Assembly (NCBI RefSeq): GCF_026163685.1
Contig: NZ_JAOXSR010000014.1
Span: forward strand, 1-57,706
DNA from: Oerskovia flava
Lineage (GTDB): Bacteria; Actinomycetota; Actinomycetes; Actinomycetales; Cellulomonadaceae
Length of the DNA stretch: 57,706 nt
Direction of reading: 5' to 3'
Shown here: positions 23,963-35,900 of the stretch, piece after piece
Numbering within the stretch: position 1 is the stretch's first letter
Layout: the number at the start of each line of letters is the position of its first letter
The notes under the pieces: model-generated
The model's database searches: none
Told to the model about the DNA's origin: nothing
The model's input: only the letters and a program-made list of their open reading frames with translations
Program-made: the position numbers and the translations under genes

Positions 23963-25135
23963 ATGACCCCTGCACACTCCACGACCGGTAGAAGGCCCAG
24001 CGGCCGGCTCTCCTCGATGGTCGCGACCGGAACCCTCACCGGGTTCCTCGCGACCGGCCTGCTCGTCGGGGCGGTGCTCACGTCGCAGTCGGCGTCCGCG
24101 GCCGGCGGGCCGCCGGTCGGTCTGGGGACGGCCGCGACCTACTCGGTGCTCGGCGGGCAGGCCGTCACGAACACCGGGCCCAGCGTGCTCGGCGGTGACC
24201 TCGGCGTCCACCCGGGCGACGCCATCACGGGCTTCCCGCCCGGCACGGTCGGCGGCGCCACCCACGCGGGCGACGCCTCCGCGCTCCAGGCACAGTCGGA
24301 CCTCGTCGTGGCCTACGACGACGCCGCGGGGCGCGCGACCGACGTCGACATCGCCGGAGACCTCGTGGGACAGACGCTCACGGGCGGGGTCTACACCTCG
24401 TCGGGCCCGATCGCCGTCAGCGGGACCCTGACGCTCGACGCGGAGGACGACCCGACGTCGACCTTCATCTTCCAGGTCGCCTCGACGCTCATCACCGCGT
24501 CGGCCAGCGACATCGTGCTCCTCAACGGAGCCCAGGCCTGCAACGTCTTCTGGCAGGTCGGGTCGTCCGCGACGCTCGGCACCGACTCCGACTTCACCGG
24601 CACGATCATGGCGCTGACCTCGATCAGCGTCACGTCCGGGACCGACGTCGTCGGACGAGCGCTCGCCCGCAACGGTGCGGTGACGCTCGACAACAACACC
24701 TTCACGTCGGGGGAGTGCGACAACAGCATCCCGACCGAGACGCCCACCGAGACCGAGCCGCCCACCGACACGCCCACCGACACGTCGCCGCCGACGGACA
24801 CACCGTCGGAGACGACGAACCCCACGGACACGGGCTCGTCGCCCACACCGTCCGGGGGGACGCCCGGCGCGGGCGACGGGACCTCGAACGCCGACGGCAC
24901 GCCGTCGGGTGACGGTCCCGGGCCGTCCGGCTCCGGCGGCGACGGACCGGACGGATCGTCCGGACCGGGGAGCGACGGCGGGCGGAGCTGGAGCGGTCAG
25001 GGCGGCACGGGCACGCAGAACCCGAGCGCGCTCGCGCGGTCCGGCACCTCGAGCGCCGCGCTGGTCGCCATGGCTGCGGGAAGCCTCGCCGTCGGCGGCA
25101 CCGGGGTGCTCCTCGCCCGACGTCGTCAGTCCTGA
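23963..25135 (+). CDS. Secreted DUF3494 (ice-binding-like) protein with C-terminal anchor
   Basis: A 390-residue surface protein. Its parts in order are a long signal peptide (cleavage near SQSASA-AGG, about residue 46), a DUF3494 beta-helix domain (about 50-255) starting LGTAATYSVLGGQAVTNTG and containing ISVTSGTDVVGRALARNGAVTLDNNTF in separable segments, a Pro/Thr/Glu linker of PTETPTDT type, a Gly/Ser/Asp-rich linker, and a hydrophobic C-terminal helix with RRR tail. The sorting box is atypical (LARSG), unlike LPxTG. DUF3494 members include ice-binding adhesins, but many actinobacterial ones are wall proteins of unknown role. Confidence 0.88.
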   Translation: MTPAHSTTGRRPSGRLSSMVATGTLTGFLATGLLVGAVLTSQSASAAGGPPVGLGTAATYSVLGGQAVTNTGPSVLGGDLGVHPGDAITGFPPGTVGGATHAGDASALQAQSDLVVAYDDAAGRATDVDIAGDLVGQTLTGGVYTSSGPIAVSGTLTLDAEDDPTSTFIFQVASTLITASASDIVLLNGAQACNVFWQVGSSATLGTDSDFTGTIMALTSISVTSGTDVVGRALARNGAVTLDNNTFTSGECDNSIPTETPTETEPPTDTPTDTSPPTDTPSETTNPTDTGSSPTPSGGTPGAGDGTSNADGTPSGDGPGPSGSGGDGPDGSSGPGSDGGRSWSGQGGTGTQNPSALARSGTSSAALVAMAAGSLAVGGTGVLLARRRQS

Positions 25136-25148
25136 CCCGGTCCGGTCC

Positions 25149-26627
25149 TCAGGCCTGGTAGCCGTGCTGGCGCCGCACGAGGCGCCTCAGCATCAAGAGC
25201 GTCTGGACCACCGTGATGATGCCCAGGACGGGCCAGCCGATCGCGAGGACGGTCGACTGCGCCACCAGCGGCAGGGTGGTCCAGATCCAGGCGACGGCAG
25301 CGAGCACCACGACACCGACGAGGAGCGGGCTGAGGTAGGCCCAGCCCGCTCCGCGCTCGGCCTTGGCCTGGGCGGCCCAGTTGTCCGTGCGTGAGTGGGA
25401 GAGGAACTTGGACCAGGCGCGCACGAAGTGGCCGATGCGGATCCACATGTACAGCTCGGCGGGCACGAGGGTCGCGGCGAACAGCACGTCGCGCCACGTG
25501 CGGCCCTTGATCGACAGAGCGGTGCGCACGTTGAGCGCGATCGCGACGAGCGGTGGCAGGAGCCACACGGGGGAGAACTCGAACGCCTGGATGCTCAGGG
25601 CGCCGAGCAGGAGCATGCCGAAGAGCAGGCGCGTCGCGGCGTTGACGAGCATGCCCATGTTCTCCATCCAGCGCAGGCGGAGGTTCGGGTGGAACGGCTG
25701 CCCCTGGGTGTCACCCCGCTGCCCGGGCCACATGAGGTCGATCGCCCCGTAGTTCCACTTCACCTGCTGGCCGTCGAGGGCGCGGAGCGTCGTCATGCCG
25801 CCGACGGTCGCGCGGGCGGTCGCGCTGATCTTCGTGGAGAAGCCGAGCGACTTGATCTGCAGGCTCAGCAGCGAGTCCTCGACCTCGGAGTCGCTCACCC
25901 ACGGGTTGCGCTGGTGGTGGGCCGCCATGACGGCCTCGAGCGCCGCCATCCGGAACAGCGACGCCTGCCCGCCGAGGACGGCCATGTTGCGCCCGCGCAG
26001 CAGGTTCTGCATGTTGAAGGCGGCGAACTGGGCGCGCTGCCCGGTGAGCAGGAACCGGGGGAGGCCCGGGCCGGCGTCGGTGGCGTCGACCGTGTAGATC
26101 GCGGAGATCCCACCGATGCGAGGGTCCGAGGACATCTCCTCCTCGAGGCGCTCGACGGCGTCCTTCGCCAGGACGGTGTCGCCGTCGACACCCAGCAGGT
26201 AGTCGGCGCCCTGCACGAGCCGGTAGCCGTAGTTCAGCGCGCCGACCTTCTTGTCGGCGAGCGTGCCGAGGTCGTGCACGTAGACGCGGGTGGTCTGCTC
26301 GACGCCCTTGCGCACGACCGTGTGCTCCCCGGCCAGCTTGGACGCCTTGGCGAAGGTCTTGTCGCTCGTGTTGTTGACCACGACGTGCACGACGTCGGGC
26401 AGGCGCGTCTGGCGCAGGAGCCCCTTGAGCACGGACTTGATCGTCGCCGCCTCGTTGTAGGCGGGGACGACCGCGCCGATGGTCGCCCGTCGCGTCCGGT
26501 CGGCGACGACGATCTCGGCAGGGGTGAACTCGTAGCGGTCCAGCTCGACCCCGAAGGCCGGGAGCGGGGTCTCGGTGAACGGGTCGGTGATCGACGTGGC
26601 GGGGGACTCGGAGAGCAGGGCGGTCAT
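25149..26627 (-). CDS. Processive GT2 glycosyltransferase (membrane)
   Basis: A 492-residue family-2 glycosyltransferase of the hyaluronan/chitin/cellulose-synthase type. It has GAVVPAYNEAATIKSVLKGL at the nucleotide-sugar fold start, DGD (148-150) for metal and UDP-sugar, ED (250-251) as probable base, and QQVKW (287-291) in place of the usual Q-x-x-R-W acceptor motif. About five membrane helices follow from residue 325. No N-terminal helices are present. It may make a secreted polysaccharide. ATG 26627 has GAGGAA upstream. It is convergent with the DUF3494 gene and divergent from the DUF389 gene across an inverted repeat. Confidence 0.88.
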   Translation of the reverse strand: MTALLSESPATSITDPFTETPLPAFGVELDRYEFTPAEIVVADRTRRATIGAVVPAYNEAATIKSVLKGLLRQTRLPDVVHVVVNNTSDKTFAKASKLAGEHTVVRKGVEQTTRVYVHDLGTLADKKVGALNYGYRLVQGADYLLGVDGDTVLAKDAVERLEEEMSSDPRIGGISAIYTVDATDAGPGLPRFLLTGQRAQFAAFNMQNLLRGRNMAVLGGQASLFRMAALEAVMAAHHQRNPWVSDSEVEDSLLSLQIKSLGFSTKISATARATVGGMTTLRALDGQQVKWNYGAIDLMWPGQRGDTQGQPFHPNLRLRWMENMGMLVNAATRLLFGMLLLGALSIQAFEFSPVWLLPPLVAIALNVRTALSIKGRTWRDVLFAATLVPAELYMWIRIGHFVRAWSKFLSHSRTDNWAAQAKAERGAGWAYLSPLLVGVVVLAAVAWIWTTLPLVAQSTVLAIGWPVLGIITVVQTLLMLRRLVRRQHGYQA

Positions 26628-26645
26628 CGTGTTCCTCAGGTAGTC

Positions 26646-26669
26646 CAGGATTCAACGAGATGAATCCTG
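26646..26669. promoter_or_regulatory. Inverted repeat between glycosyltransferase and DUF389 genes
   Basis: CAGGATTCA at 26646-26654 and its exact complement TGAATCCTG at 26661-26669 are separated by six bases. The site starts 19 bp upstream of the glycosyltransferase start, in the divergent intergenic region, and is AT-rich compared with its surroundings. It looks like a repressor or activator operator; no candidate regulator lies adjacent. Confidence 0.6.
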
Positions 26670-26776
26670 TGACGAGTACCTCGGCGTCCGCGCACCTCGG
26701 AGGCAGGAGAGTCCCAAGATTCGCTCAGGAGATGCCGCAGGTCGCGCACGGGAGGACGTGGTCGCAGAATGGCGGC

Positions 26777-27829
26777 ATGAGCAGCGGAGGCGCACGTCCC
26801 GTCCGTGCCCGTGCGGGACGCGCACTCTCCGTGCTCGTCCCGGCGAACCAGCGGCGCACCCTGCCGGAGATCGTGGATCGCCTCGACCTCGACACCGGCG
26901 ACCTGGGGGCGAAGCGATCGGCGTTCTGGGTGATGCTCGTGCTCTCGGGCATCATCGCGGTCTCCGGTGTGGTGACGGACTCGACGGCCACCGTCATCGG
27001 CGCCATGATCATCGCGCCGCTGGCGACCCCGATCCTGGGCATCGGGCTGGGCATCGTCCTGGGCGAACGGGCACCCGCGGCACGCTCACTGCTCTACGTC
27101 GTCAGCGGGGTCGCCGTCGTCGTCCTCCTCGGACTGCTCGCGACGCTCGTGCTGCCGTCGGTATCGGGCGTCGTGACGAACTCCCAGATCACCGGCCGCA
27201 CCTCACCGGGGGTCGGTGACCTCGTCGCGGCCTTCGCGACCGGGTTCGCGGGTGCCATCGCGCTCGCGCGGCGCGACCTCGGGGACGTGCTGCCCGGGAT
27301 CGCCATCGCGATCTCCCTCGTGCCGCCCCTCGGTGTCGTCGGTGTCTGCCTGGGCGAGGGCGAGCCCTCCCTCGCGGCCGGTGCTCTCCTGCTGTTCGTG
27401 TCGAACGCCGTCGCGCTCGTCATCGCGGCCGTCGTGGTGTTCTCGGGTGTCGGCTACGCCCGCGAGGAGCGCTCGCGGGGCGGCGACCCGGCCGGAGGTC
27501 GACGTCGGCGCTCGCGGCCGGTCGTCGCCCTCGCCGTGGTGCTCCTGGTGGCGGCGCCGATGGTGCTCAACTCCGTGCAGGCAGGCCTCGCGGACCTCTG
27601 GTTGAGCCAGGTCCGTGCGGCCGCGCTGGACTGGGCGGGCACGGGCGAGAACGCCACGGTCGACGACGTCCGCTGGCACGGTCACGACGTCGTGGTGGAG
27701 GTCCGCAGCCCCGGGGCGGTTCCCGACGTCGGAACGCTCCAGGACCGGGTCGACGAGCTCGTCCCCTGGGAGCCAGACGTCATCCTCGTGCACACGGTGG
27801 GAGAACGGGTGGATCCCGCGCGGGGGTGA
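26777..27829 (+). CDS. DUF389-family integral membrane protein
   Basis: A 350-residue membrane protein. The DUF389 core is clear: LSGIIAVSGVVTDSTATVIGAMIIAPLATPILG, read in two parts around residues 57-90, then hydrophobic helices and VPPLGVVGVCLGEGEP. A soluble C-terminal tail (about 275-350) includes WHGHDVVVEVRSPG and ends near VHTVGERVDPARG. The function of the family is unknown. ATG 26777 is chosen because the frame upstream overlaps the divergent promoter region and is low complexity. Confidence 0.88.
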   Translation: MSSGGARPVRARAGRALSVLVPANQRRTLPEIVDRLDLDTGDLGAKRSAFWVMLVLSGIIAVSGVVTDSTATVIGAMIIAPLATPILGIGLGIVLGERAPAARSLLYVVSGVAVVVLLGLLATLVLPSVSGVVTNSQITGRTSPGVGDLVAAFATGFAGAIALARRDLGDVLPGIAIAISLVPPLGVVGVCLGEGEPSLAAGALLLFVSNAVALVIAAVVVFSGVGYAREERSRGGDPAGGRRRRSRPVVALAVVLLVAAPMVLNSVQAGLADLWLSQVRAAALDWAGTGENATVDDVRWHGHDVVVEVRSPGAVPDVGTLQDRVDELVPWEPDVILVHTVGERVDPARG

Positions 27830-27889
27830 GGGCCCCTGCGGGCCATCGTTCCGGATGCGCACGCGTTCCGGCGCTGGCATGCTCCCGTC

Positions 27890-29782
27890 ATGACGACACC
27901 ACCGGCTCCCGCATCTGCAGCGATCGTCAGGCAGCACCAGGCCCTCCTGGGGTCGCTGCCCTTCTCCGACGCCCAAGACTTCGAGGACGCGACGCGAGGC
28001 TTGATCGCCAGCCGGTCACCGAACGCGGTGACCTCCGAGGACGGCACCGTCCTGTGGGACAACGACACCTACGACTTCCTGACGGGCGACGCGCCCGACA
28101 CGGTGAACCCGAGCCTCTGGCGGCAGTCGAAGCTCAACGCCGTCCAGGGGCTGTTCGAGGTGGTGCCCGGCATCTACCAGGTGCGCGGCATGGACCTGTC
28201 GAACACGTCCTTCATCGAGGGGGACGAGGGCGTCGTCGTCATCGACACGCTGCTGTCCGCCGAGACCGGTGCTGCCGCGCTCGCGCTCTACCGCGAACAC
28301 CGGGGTGACCGCCCCGTCAAGGCTGTGGTGTACACCCACTCGCACGTCGACCACTTCGGCGGGGTGAAGGGTTTCGTGAGCCAGGAGGAGGTGGACTCCG
28401 GTGCGGTGCGGGTCTTCGCGCCGGAGGGCTTCATCGAGCACGCGGTGTCCGAGAACGTGTACGCGGGCACCGCGATGAGCCGCCGGGCGGGCTACATGTA
28501 CGGTGCCGCGCTGGCACGCGGTCCGCAGGGCGGTGTGGGAGCAGGCCTCGGCCAGACCGTGTCGATCGGGACCGTCTCGCTCATCGCACCCACGGACCTC
28601 GTCACGACGACGGGGCACGAGGAGGTGGTCGACGGCGTCCGCATGGTGTTCCAGATGGCACCGGGGACCGAGGCGCCGTCGGAGATGCTCATCTACCTGC
28701 CCGACCACAAGGCGCTGTGCGCCGCCGAGGACGCGACGCACAACCTGCACAACCTGCTGACGCTGCGCGGCGCGGTCGTGCGCGACCCGCACGCGTGGGC
28801 GAAGTACCTCACCGAGACCGTCGACCTGTGGGGCGGAGAGGTCGAGGTCGTGTTCGCCTCTCACCACTGGCCCACGTGGGGCAGGGAGCGGGTCGTGACC
28901 TTCCTGTCGCTCCAGCGCGACCTGTACGCCTACCTGCACGACCAGACCCTGCGCCTGCTCAACAAGGGTCTCAACGGGCCGGAGATCGCCGAGGAGATCA
29001 CGCTCCCGCCGGCGTTGGAGAACGCCTGGCACGCGCGCGGCTACTACGGCTCGGTGAGCCACAACGTCAAGGCGATCTACCAGCGCTACCTCGGGTGGTT
29101 CGACGGCAACCCCGCGCACCTCTGGGAGCACCCACCGGTCGAGCGGGCGAAGCGCTACGTCGACCTCGGAGGCGGCGCCGACGCCGTCGTCGAGAAGGCG
29201 CGGACGGCGTTCGAGGCGGGGGACTACCGGTGGGTGGCCGAGCTCGTCAACCACGTCGTCTTCGCCGAGCCGGACCACGCGGCGGCGCGCGCGCTGCTCG
29301 CGGACACGTACGAGCAGCTCGGCTACGGCTCGGAGAACGGCACGTGGCGCGACTTCTACCTCTCGGGCGCCGTCGAGCTGCGGGACGGACAGTTCGGCAC
29401 GCCGACCGAGACCAACGCCCCGGACGTCGTCGGCCAGCTGACCCCGTCGATGCTCTTCGACGCCATCGCCATCCAGGTCGACGGCCCGAGGGCGTGGGAC
29501 GAGAAGCTGTCGATCGACGTCGTGCTGACCGACGCGGACGAGCGCTACCGGCTCCGTCTGGCCAACGGCGTGCTCACCTACAGCGCGGCGGCGCAGAAGG
29601 GGGACGCCGACGTCACGCTCACGACGACGAGACGCGCACTGCCCGCGCTCGTCACCGGCGCGCTCACAGCGGACGGCCTGGCCGGAGCCGGGATCGAGGT
29701 CAGCGGCGACGCCTCGGTCCTCGGTCGCCTCGTGGCCGTGCTCGACCCGGGGGACGCGAACTTCGCGATCGTCACCCCCTGA
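27890..29782 (+). CDS. Alkyl sulfatase, metallo-beta-lactamase fold (SdsA1-like)
   Basis: A 630-residue enzyme of the type III alkyl sulfatase family, which cleaves long-chain alkyl sulfates such as SDS to alcohol and sulfate using two zinc ions. Zinc ligands are visible in HSHVDHFGG (150-158), EDATHNLHN and FASHHWPTWG. A helical dimerisation domain (about 375-500) and a C-terminal SCP2-like domain (about 510-630; AIQVDGPRAWDEKLSIDVVL) follow. No signal peptide is seen, whereas P. aeruginosa SdsA1 is secreted. ATG 27890 has a weak ribosome site. It stands alone without a sulfate transporter adjacent. Confidence 0.92.
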   Translation: MTTPPAPASAAIVRQHQALLGSLPFSDAQDFEDATRGLIASRSPNAVTSEDGTVLWDNDTYDFLTGDAPDTVNPSLWRQSKLNAVQGLFEVVPGIYQVRGMDLSNTSFIEGDEGVVVIDTLLSAETGAAALALYREHRGDRPVKAVVYTHSHVDHFGGVKGFVSQEEVDSGAVRVFAPEGFIEHAVSENVYAGTAMSRRAGYMYGAALARGPQGGVGAGLGQTVSIGTVSLIAPTDLVTTTGHEEVVDGVRMVFQMAPGTEAPSEMLIYLPDHKALCAAEDATHNLHNLLTLRGAVVRDPHAWAKYLTETVDLWGGEVEVVFASHHWPTWGRERVVTFLSLQRDLYAYLHDQTLRLLNKGLNGPEIAEEITLPPALENAWHARGYYGSVSHNVKAIYQRYLGWFDGNPAHLWEHPPVERAKRYVDLGGGADAVVEKARTAFEAGDYRWVAELVNHVVFAEPDHAAARALLADTYEQLGYGSENGTWRDFYLSGAVELRDGQFGTPTETNAPDVVGQLTPSMLFDAIAIQVDGPRAWDEKLSIDVVLTDADERYRLRLANGVLTYSAAAQKGDADVTLTTTRRALPALVTGALTADGLAGAGIEVSGDASVLGRLVAVLDPGDANFAIVTP

Positions 29783-29902
29783 GCCGGCCGTGGGACGGGC
29801 GCGCGCAGTTTCGACAGGACGCCGCGAGGTCCCTGTGGCAATGTCGTGCGCGACGGAGCGCACGAACCGTGCGGCGTCGGGGGCGCGTGAGCGGAGGACA
29901 CC

Positions 29903-32900
29903 GTGATCATGGTTCGTCGTACGTCCAGGGGTTCGGCACCGCGCGGCGCGCTAGCGCGCCGCGCGGACCGGGTACGTCGGGGATGGGCTGCGCTCGGGGT
30001 GACACTCCTCGCGCTGCCGCTCGCGCTCGGCCCGGCGCTGCCGGCCGCCGCGGCCTCCTGGGGCATCCAGAAGACCGAGATCAGCACGGGCCCGTACGGG
30101 CCGGGTGACGACGTCCAGTGGATCGTCTCCGTCTCCTGCTCCGACCCCAACGCGGACCCGTGCGTGCCCACGACGCTCACCGACCCGCTGCCGGACGGGA
30201 TGGAGCTCGTCAGCGCCTCGATCCAGAACCAGGGCGGCGCCACCGGCGGGGCGATCGTCGCGGACACCGAGACCGACACGGTGACCTACACCGCGGACAG
30301 CGTCCCCAACGGTGGCCAGGTCCAGATCCTCGTCACCGCGCGGGTGGACCCGGACCTCCCGTTCAGCCAGGACGGCGTGCCGATCACGAACACGGCGACG
30401 GTCGTCTCGGACAACGCGGTCGAGCAGTCCGCCTCCGACGACATCGTTCCGGTGGTCCCGCTCCTGCTCGACTCCGTGACGACCAAGAGCATCGAGCCGG
30501 ACGGGGCGCTCGCCGCACCCGGTACGCCGGCGACGATGACGATCGGCGCGACGAACACCTCGAACGACCCCGTCGACACGCTCGTGATCCAGGACCCGGT
30601 CGACCCGACCGCCGACCCGAACCCGTTCACCCTTCTCGAGTACACGGGGACCGGCGACATCACGCTCCCACCCAACGCGACCGAGGTCACGGAGGAGTAC
30701 TGGGACGGGGACTCGTGGGAACCGCTCGACGACACGGTCGACCCCACCACCGTGCAGGGCGTGCGGTACACGTTCAGCGGTGACATCCAGCCCGGCGCCA
30801 CCGCGACGATCCCGGTCGAGGTCCAGCAGAGCGACGCCGTCACCGACCTCACCGACAGCACCACCGTCACCAACGACACGTCGTCGTTCGTGACGCACGG
30901 CGACGACCAGTCCGACCCGACGACGGCGAGCGACACGTACGTCATCACGCCGCCGAACAACAGCGTCACCGCGTCCAAGAGCTTCGACCCCGCCACGGTG
31001 AGCGCCGGCGCCCCGACCACCGTGACGATCGGCGCGACGAACACCGGTACGCCGGTCGACTCGCTGACGATCACCGAGCCGTCACCCGGGACGCCCAGCC
31101 CGTTCGAGGGTGAGGACCCGATCACCTTCACCGGGTTCGGCCCCGAGGGGGACGGGACAGGCGTGACGTGGCCGGCGGACGCCACCGAGGCCACGGTCAC
31201 CTTCACGTGCGCCGACGGCGCCACGCCGAGCGACAGCACCACGACGACGGGGACGCTGCCCAACCCGCCCCCGGACTGCGAGCTGACCGGGTTCTCGGTC
31301 GAGTTCACGGGCGACATCGTCAGCGGTGGCGCTGCCTCGATCCCCTTCACGGCGGACACGGACCCCGACCAGGTGCCCGACGACGTCACCCACCCCAACG
31401 AGATCACCGCCGAGGTGCCGAACGCGTCCGGCACCGCCGCCGCCGACCTCGTGACCCTGAACGACCGGCTCGCGACGGAGACCGACAAGCTCATCGCGCC
31501 GTCGCAGATCCCCGCGGTACCGGGGCAGAGCGTCATCGTGCAGCTCCCGACCCAGCTCCTGCCGTTCGGACCGGACGGTTCGACGACGAACGCGGACCAG
31601 GTCGTCATCTCCGACCCGACCGACCCGTCCGACCCGGGTGAGTTCTGGGAGAACTTCACCGCCACGTCCGTGCGGACCACGGACGTCCCTGCGGGCTCCA
31701 CCCTGACCGTCAACTATTGGGACGGCACGGCATGGGTCGAGGCGCCCGCCTGCGGGCCGTTCACCGGGCCGACGACCGCGAGCTGCGACCTGCCCGACGG
31801 CGCCGAGGGCGTCCAGTTCGTCTACGACTCGACCGGCGACGGGTTCCCGCCGGGCACGCAGTTCCAGCCCAACGTCACCGCCGACTACACCGGGCCCGCC
31901 GACCGGGACGACCCGATCGAGAACTGCGGCGCGTCGAGCGCGTCGTCCGGCACCGTCGACCCGACGCCCCCGGCCGAGGGGTGCGCCACGGTCGACCCGT
32001 TCCCCGTCGACGGCACGGGTGATCTGGACTTCGTCGACAAGACGTTCCTCGGGGACCAGCCCGTCAGCGTGCTGGCACGCTCCGACGACCAGGTCACCGC
32101 CCAGATCACATGGTCCACCAACGGCTTCTCCGGCGTCGACCCGATGGTGATCTCGGACATCGCCGACCCGGAGAGCACGCCGATCGCCGACTCCTTCTAC
32201 GACGCGTTCGACCTGGTGCGGGTCGAGGCCATCGACTCCTCGGTCGACCCGCTCATCCAGTACGACCAGGTCGAGAGCGTCGAGCTTTTCGTCGACGGTG
32301 CGTGGATCGACGCGTCCGGTGACCCCTGCCCGTGCGCCGGGTCGTTCCCCGGCTACACGCTCACCGCGGACGAGCAGGCGGCGGCGACGTCGGTGCGTCT
32401 GACCTACACCGAGAACCCGGACCGCGCCGTCACCGACCCCCTCGCACCTCAGCCCGGTGACGGCGTCGCCCGGTCCACGCAGGCAGACGGGCGCCACCTG
32501 GACCTCACGTTCGAGGTGCGGGACGACAAGCGCAGCGACGGCTCGCCGGTGCTCGGCTCGACGCAGGGCACGCTCTACAACACCGACGACCCGGGCCTGG
32601 TGAACGACACTGCCCGCGGCACGGCGACCTTCGACGGCGACGAGTACACGGACGTCGACGACGACGACGTCCTCATCATCGACCAGCCGCTGAACGTCAC
32701 CGTCGCCAAGGACTGGACCGGCGGCCCGATCTCGGTCCCGCCCCCGGGCACGCCGCTCGAGTTCTACCCCACCACGACGGTGACCGTCGCCGGGACGAAC
32801 GCCTCTGCTGCGAAGGTCGACCAGCTCCGCCTGGCCGACCCGACGGACCCGGGCTCCGGGACCGTGCAGACCGCGGACGGCACGACGCCGTTCGACGCGT

Positions 32901-35900
32901 TCACGCTGCGCTCCGTCCAGATCGACCCACCGACCGGCGCCGAGACGAGCGCCGTCACCCTGTACTACGCCGGCGGCACGATCTCGACCCCTGCCCTCAC
33001 CGAGGCCGAGGCCGAGGCGCTCACTGCCGCGGAGCTGGTCGACGTCGTCGGCGTCGAGGTCGTCTACGACGGGCTCGTCGAGCCGGGGGCCACGGGGTCG
33101 ATGGACCTCACGCTGCAGCTGCGCGAGCTCGACAGGTACACGGGCGAGCCCGTCACGGTGGCCGACGACAACCCGGTCCCCAACGGCGCCGCCGCTACGA
33201 TCGCCGATCCCGGTGGGACCGACGACGACGTGCGCCTCGCGAACGACGACGCCACCATGGAGCTGCAGGACGCGGCCATCGGGCTCGAGGTCGGCAAGTC
33301 GTTCAGCCCGGACACGGTGGTCGAGCCGAACAACGGGCAGGGCGGTGTCGACGACGCGCCCGTCGTGATGACGCTCACGGGCCAGCCGCTCGGCCCGTCA
33401 CGCGCGGTCGAGATGGTCCTCACCGACGACGAGCCGCAGTTCTGGAACCAGTACGACCTCGTGGGCTTCGACCCGAGTGCCACGCTCGTGACACCGATCC
33501 AGCAGGTGCAGGTCGACGCCTTCACCGGAGGCACCTTCACGGGTGACGCGGACGGCGTCACCGTCACCGGTGGCGCCTGGGTCACCGGGACGCCCGCCAG
33601 CACGTTCGCGCTGCCCGACGGCGTGGACCCGGCCGGGGTGCAAGGGCTGCGTTTCACGTTCACCCGAACGGACGGGTCGGTGTGGGAGAACCCGGCGACC
33701 CCGACGCAGGCGGTGCCGATCCAGATCCTGCGGCGTGACGAGCTGCGCACGGGCGGTCCAGTCCTGCCCGACCTCGAGGCCAACCCGGCCGCGCCGGGGG
33801 AGGACGGCCCGGGCGTCGCGAGCAACGACGTCCAGGGGGTCGTCACCGGTGCCGACCTCGTCGTGGACCCCGGCACCGGGGACGTGGTCCCGGTCTCGGC
33901 GACGGACGAGACCGACGCGTCGATCCTCTACCAGCACGCCACCAACGCCGTCGAGATCGTCAAGGACTTCAACGGTGACGTCACGGGCGGCACCGAACCC
34001 CCGGACGCGGTCGTGCCGATGAACATCGCCGTGACCAACACCGGTGACCGCCCGATCGTCGACCCGGTGATCGTCGACGACCCGATGCCAGCCGACGCGG
34101 ACGGGCCGCAGCTGCGCCTCGCGGACGGCGTCGACGACCCGTACTCCTACGTGCTGGCCGGCGACGCACCCGTCCCCGCCAACGGGACACCCCTGCCCAC
34201 GGACCCGGACCAGGTCACGGTCGACGCGGACGGCGACCTCGCCGGGCTGACGTTCACGTTCCCCGAAGGGACCGTCCTCGAGGTCGGGCAGACGTACACG
34301 ATCACCGTCCAGGTCCAGTTCCGCGTCACCCTGGCCGCAGGCACCGTCGTCGAGAACACGGCGGGGGTGACCGGGGACCGGCCGTGGGACGGGTGCGTCA
34401 CCCGCCTGAACGACGAGACCGGTGCGTGCGAGGCCGACGCCGACGTGCAGACGATCCCCTCCGCGGTGCTCGCGCAGTCCAAGCTCGTCAAGGCGACGGA
34501 CGACGACGAGCTGGACGTCTTCGTGGACCCGGACCCGGTGGCTCCGGACGTGCCCGGCGGGTGCGTACCGAACGCGGCCGGCTTCTACGCCTACCCGTGC
34601 ACCCCGGTCGTCCCGCCGGGGCACGACGAGACCTGGCGCATCCGCGTGGACAACGTGGGCAACCTGCCGCTCGACAAGGTCGTGATCTACGACCGACTGC
34701 CGACACCCGGTGACACGGGGTCGTCCACCGACTCGCCACGCAACTCGCAGTTCACCCCGATTCTCAGCAACGATCCTCCGCCTCAGCTCGTCAACGCACC
34801 TCTGGGCAGCACGACGACGTTCTCCTACACGACCGTCGACGACTACTGCATGGACGACCTGAACCAACCGCTCAACGAACCCGTCTGCCCGACGGACGAC
34901 CCGACCACCGGCTGGGTCGAGCTGACGGCGGACACGAGCGACGAGACCTACGCGCAGATCACCGCGATCAAGGCCGTCGTCGAGATGGCCGACGGCAACC
35001 TCTTCGCGCCCGGACAGTTCATCGCCCTGGAAGGGACGACGACGACGCCGCCGCTCGTGCCGGTGGCCGGCGACCGGGCGATCGCGTACAACTCGGCGGC
35101 CGCGTCCGGCGTGACGGTCACGAACCAGGGAGAGTTCCCCCTGCTGTCGGCCGAGGGCACCAAGGTGGGTGTCGCGACGGCGAGCGGCCCGCTGTCGGTG
35201 ATCAAGATGGCGATCGGCGAGGGGAGCGAGTACGCACCCGAGTCCTTCGAGCTGTTCGTGCAGTGCACCTCGGCGCCCGGGACGTGGGTGGAGACGGTCA
35301 TGGACCCGATCCCCATCACGGTCGTCCCGGGGGCACCGACCGTTGTGCCCGACCTGCCCTACGGCGCGGAGTGCACCATCACCGAGGACGGCACGAACGG
35401 TGAGACCGAGCTGATCGTCGGCACGGTGACGATCGACAGCGAGGACCCTGCCGACCCGACGACGATCGTCGCGGTGAACCGCTACGACCTGTCGAGCATC
35501 GAGCTGTCGAAGGAGGTCGTCACGGACGCGGTCGACCAGGACGGCGCGCCGGTCCCGTTCGGGCCGTTCGAGGCCACCGTGGACTGCACCTTCCTCGGGT
35601 CGCCGGTGTACGCCGAGGGGTACGGCCCGGACGACCCGATGGTCGTGACCCTCGAGGACGGCGAGACCGTCGAGCTGATCGGCCTGCCCGTGGGGTCGCA
35701 GTGCACGGTCACTGAGACCGGTACCGGCAACGCGTCGTCGGTGACGATCACCGTCGAGCAGCCCGTGACCGAGCCGGTCGTGACGGACGGCCCCGTGGCG
35801 GACCTCACGCTCGTCGGGGACGTCCTCGGTCAGTCGACGAACGACGTCACGTTGACCAACACCTACGACGTCGGCGCGATCGACCTCACCAAGGTGGTCG

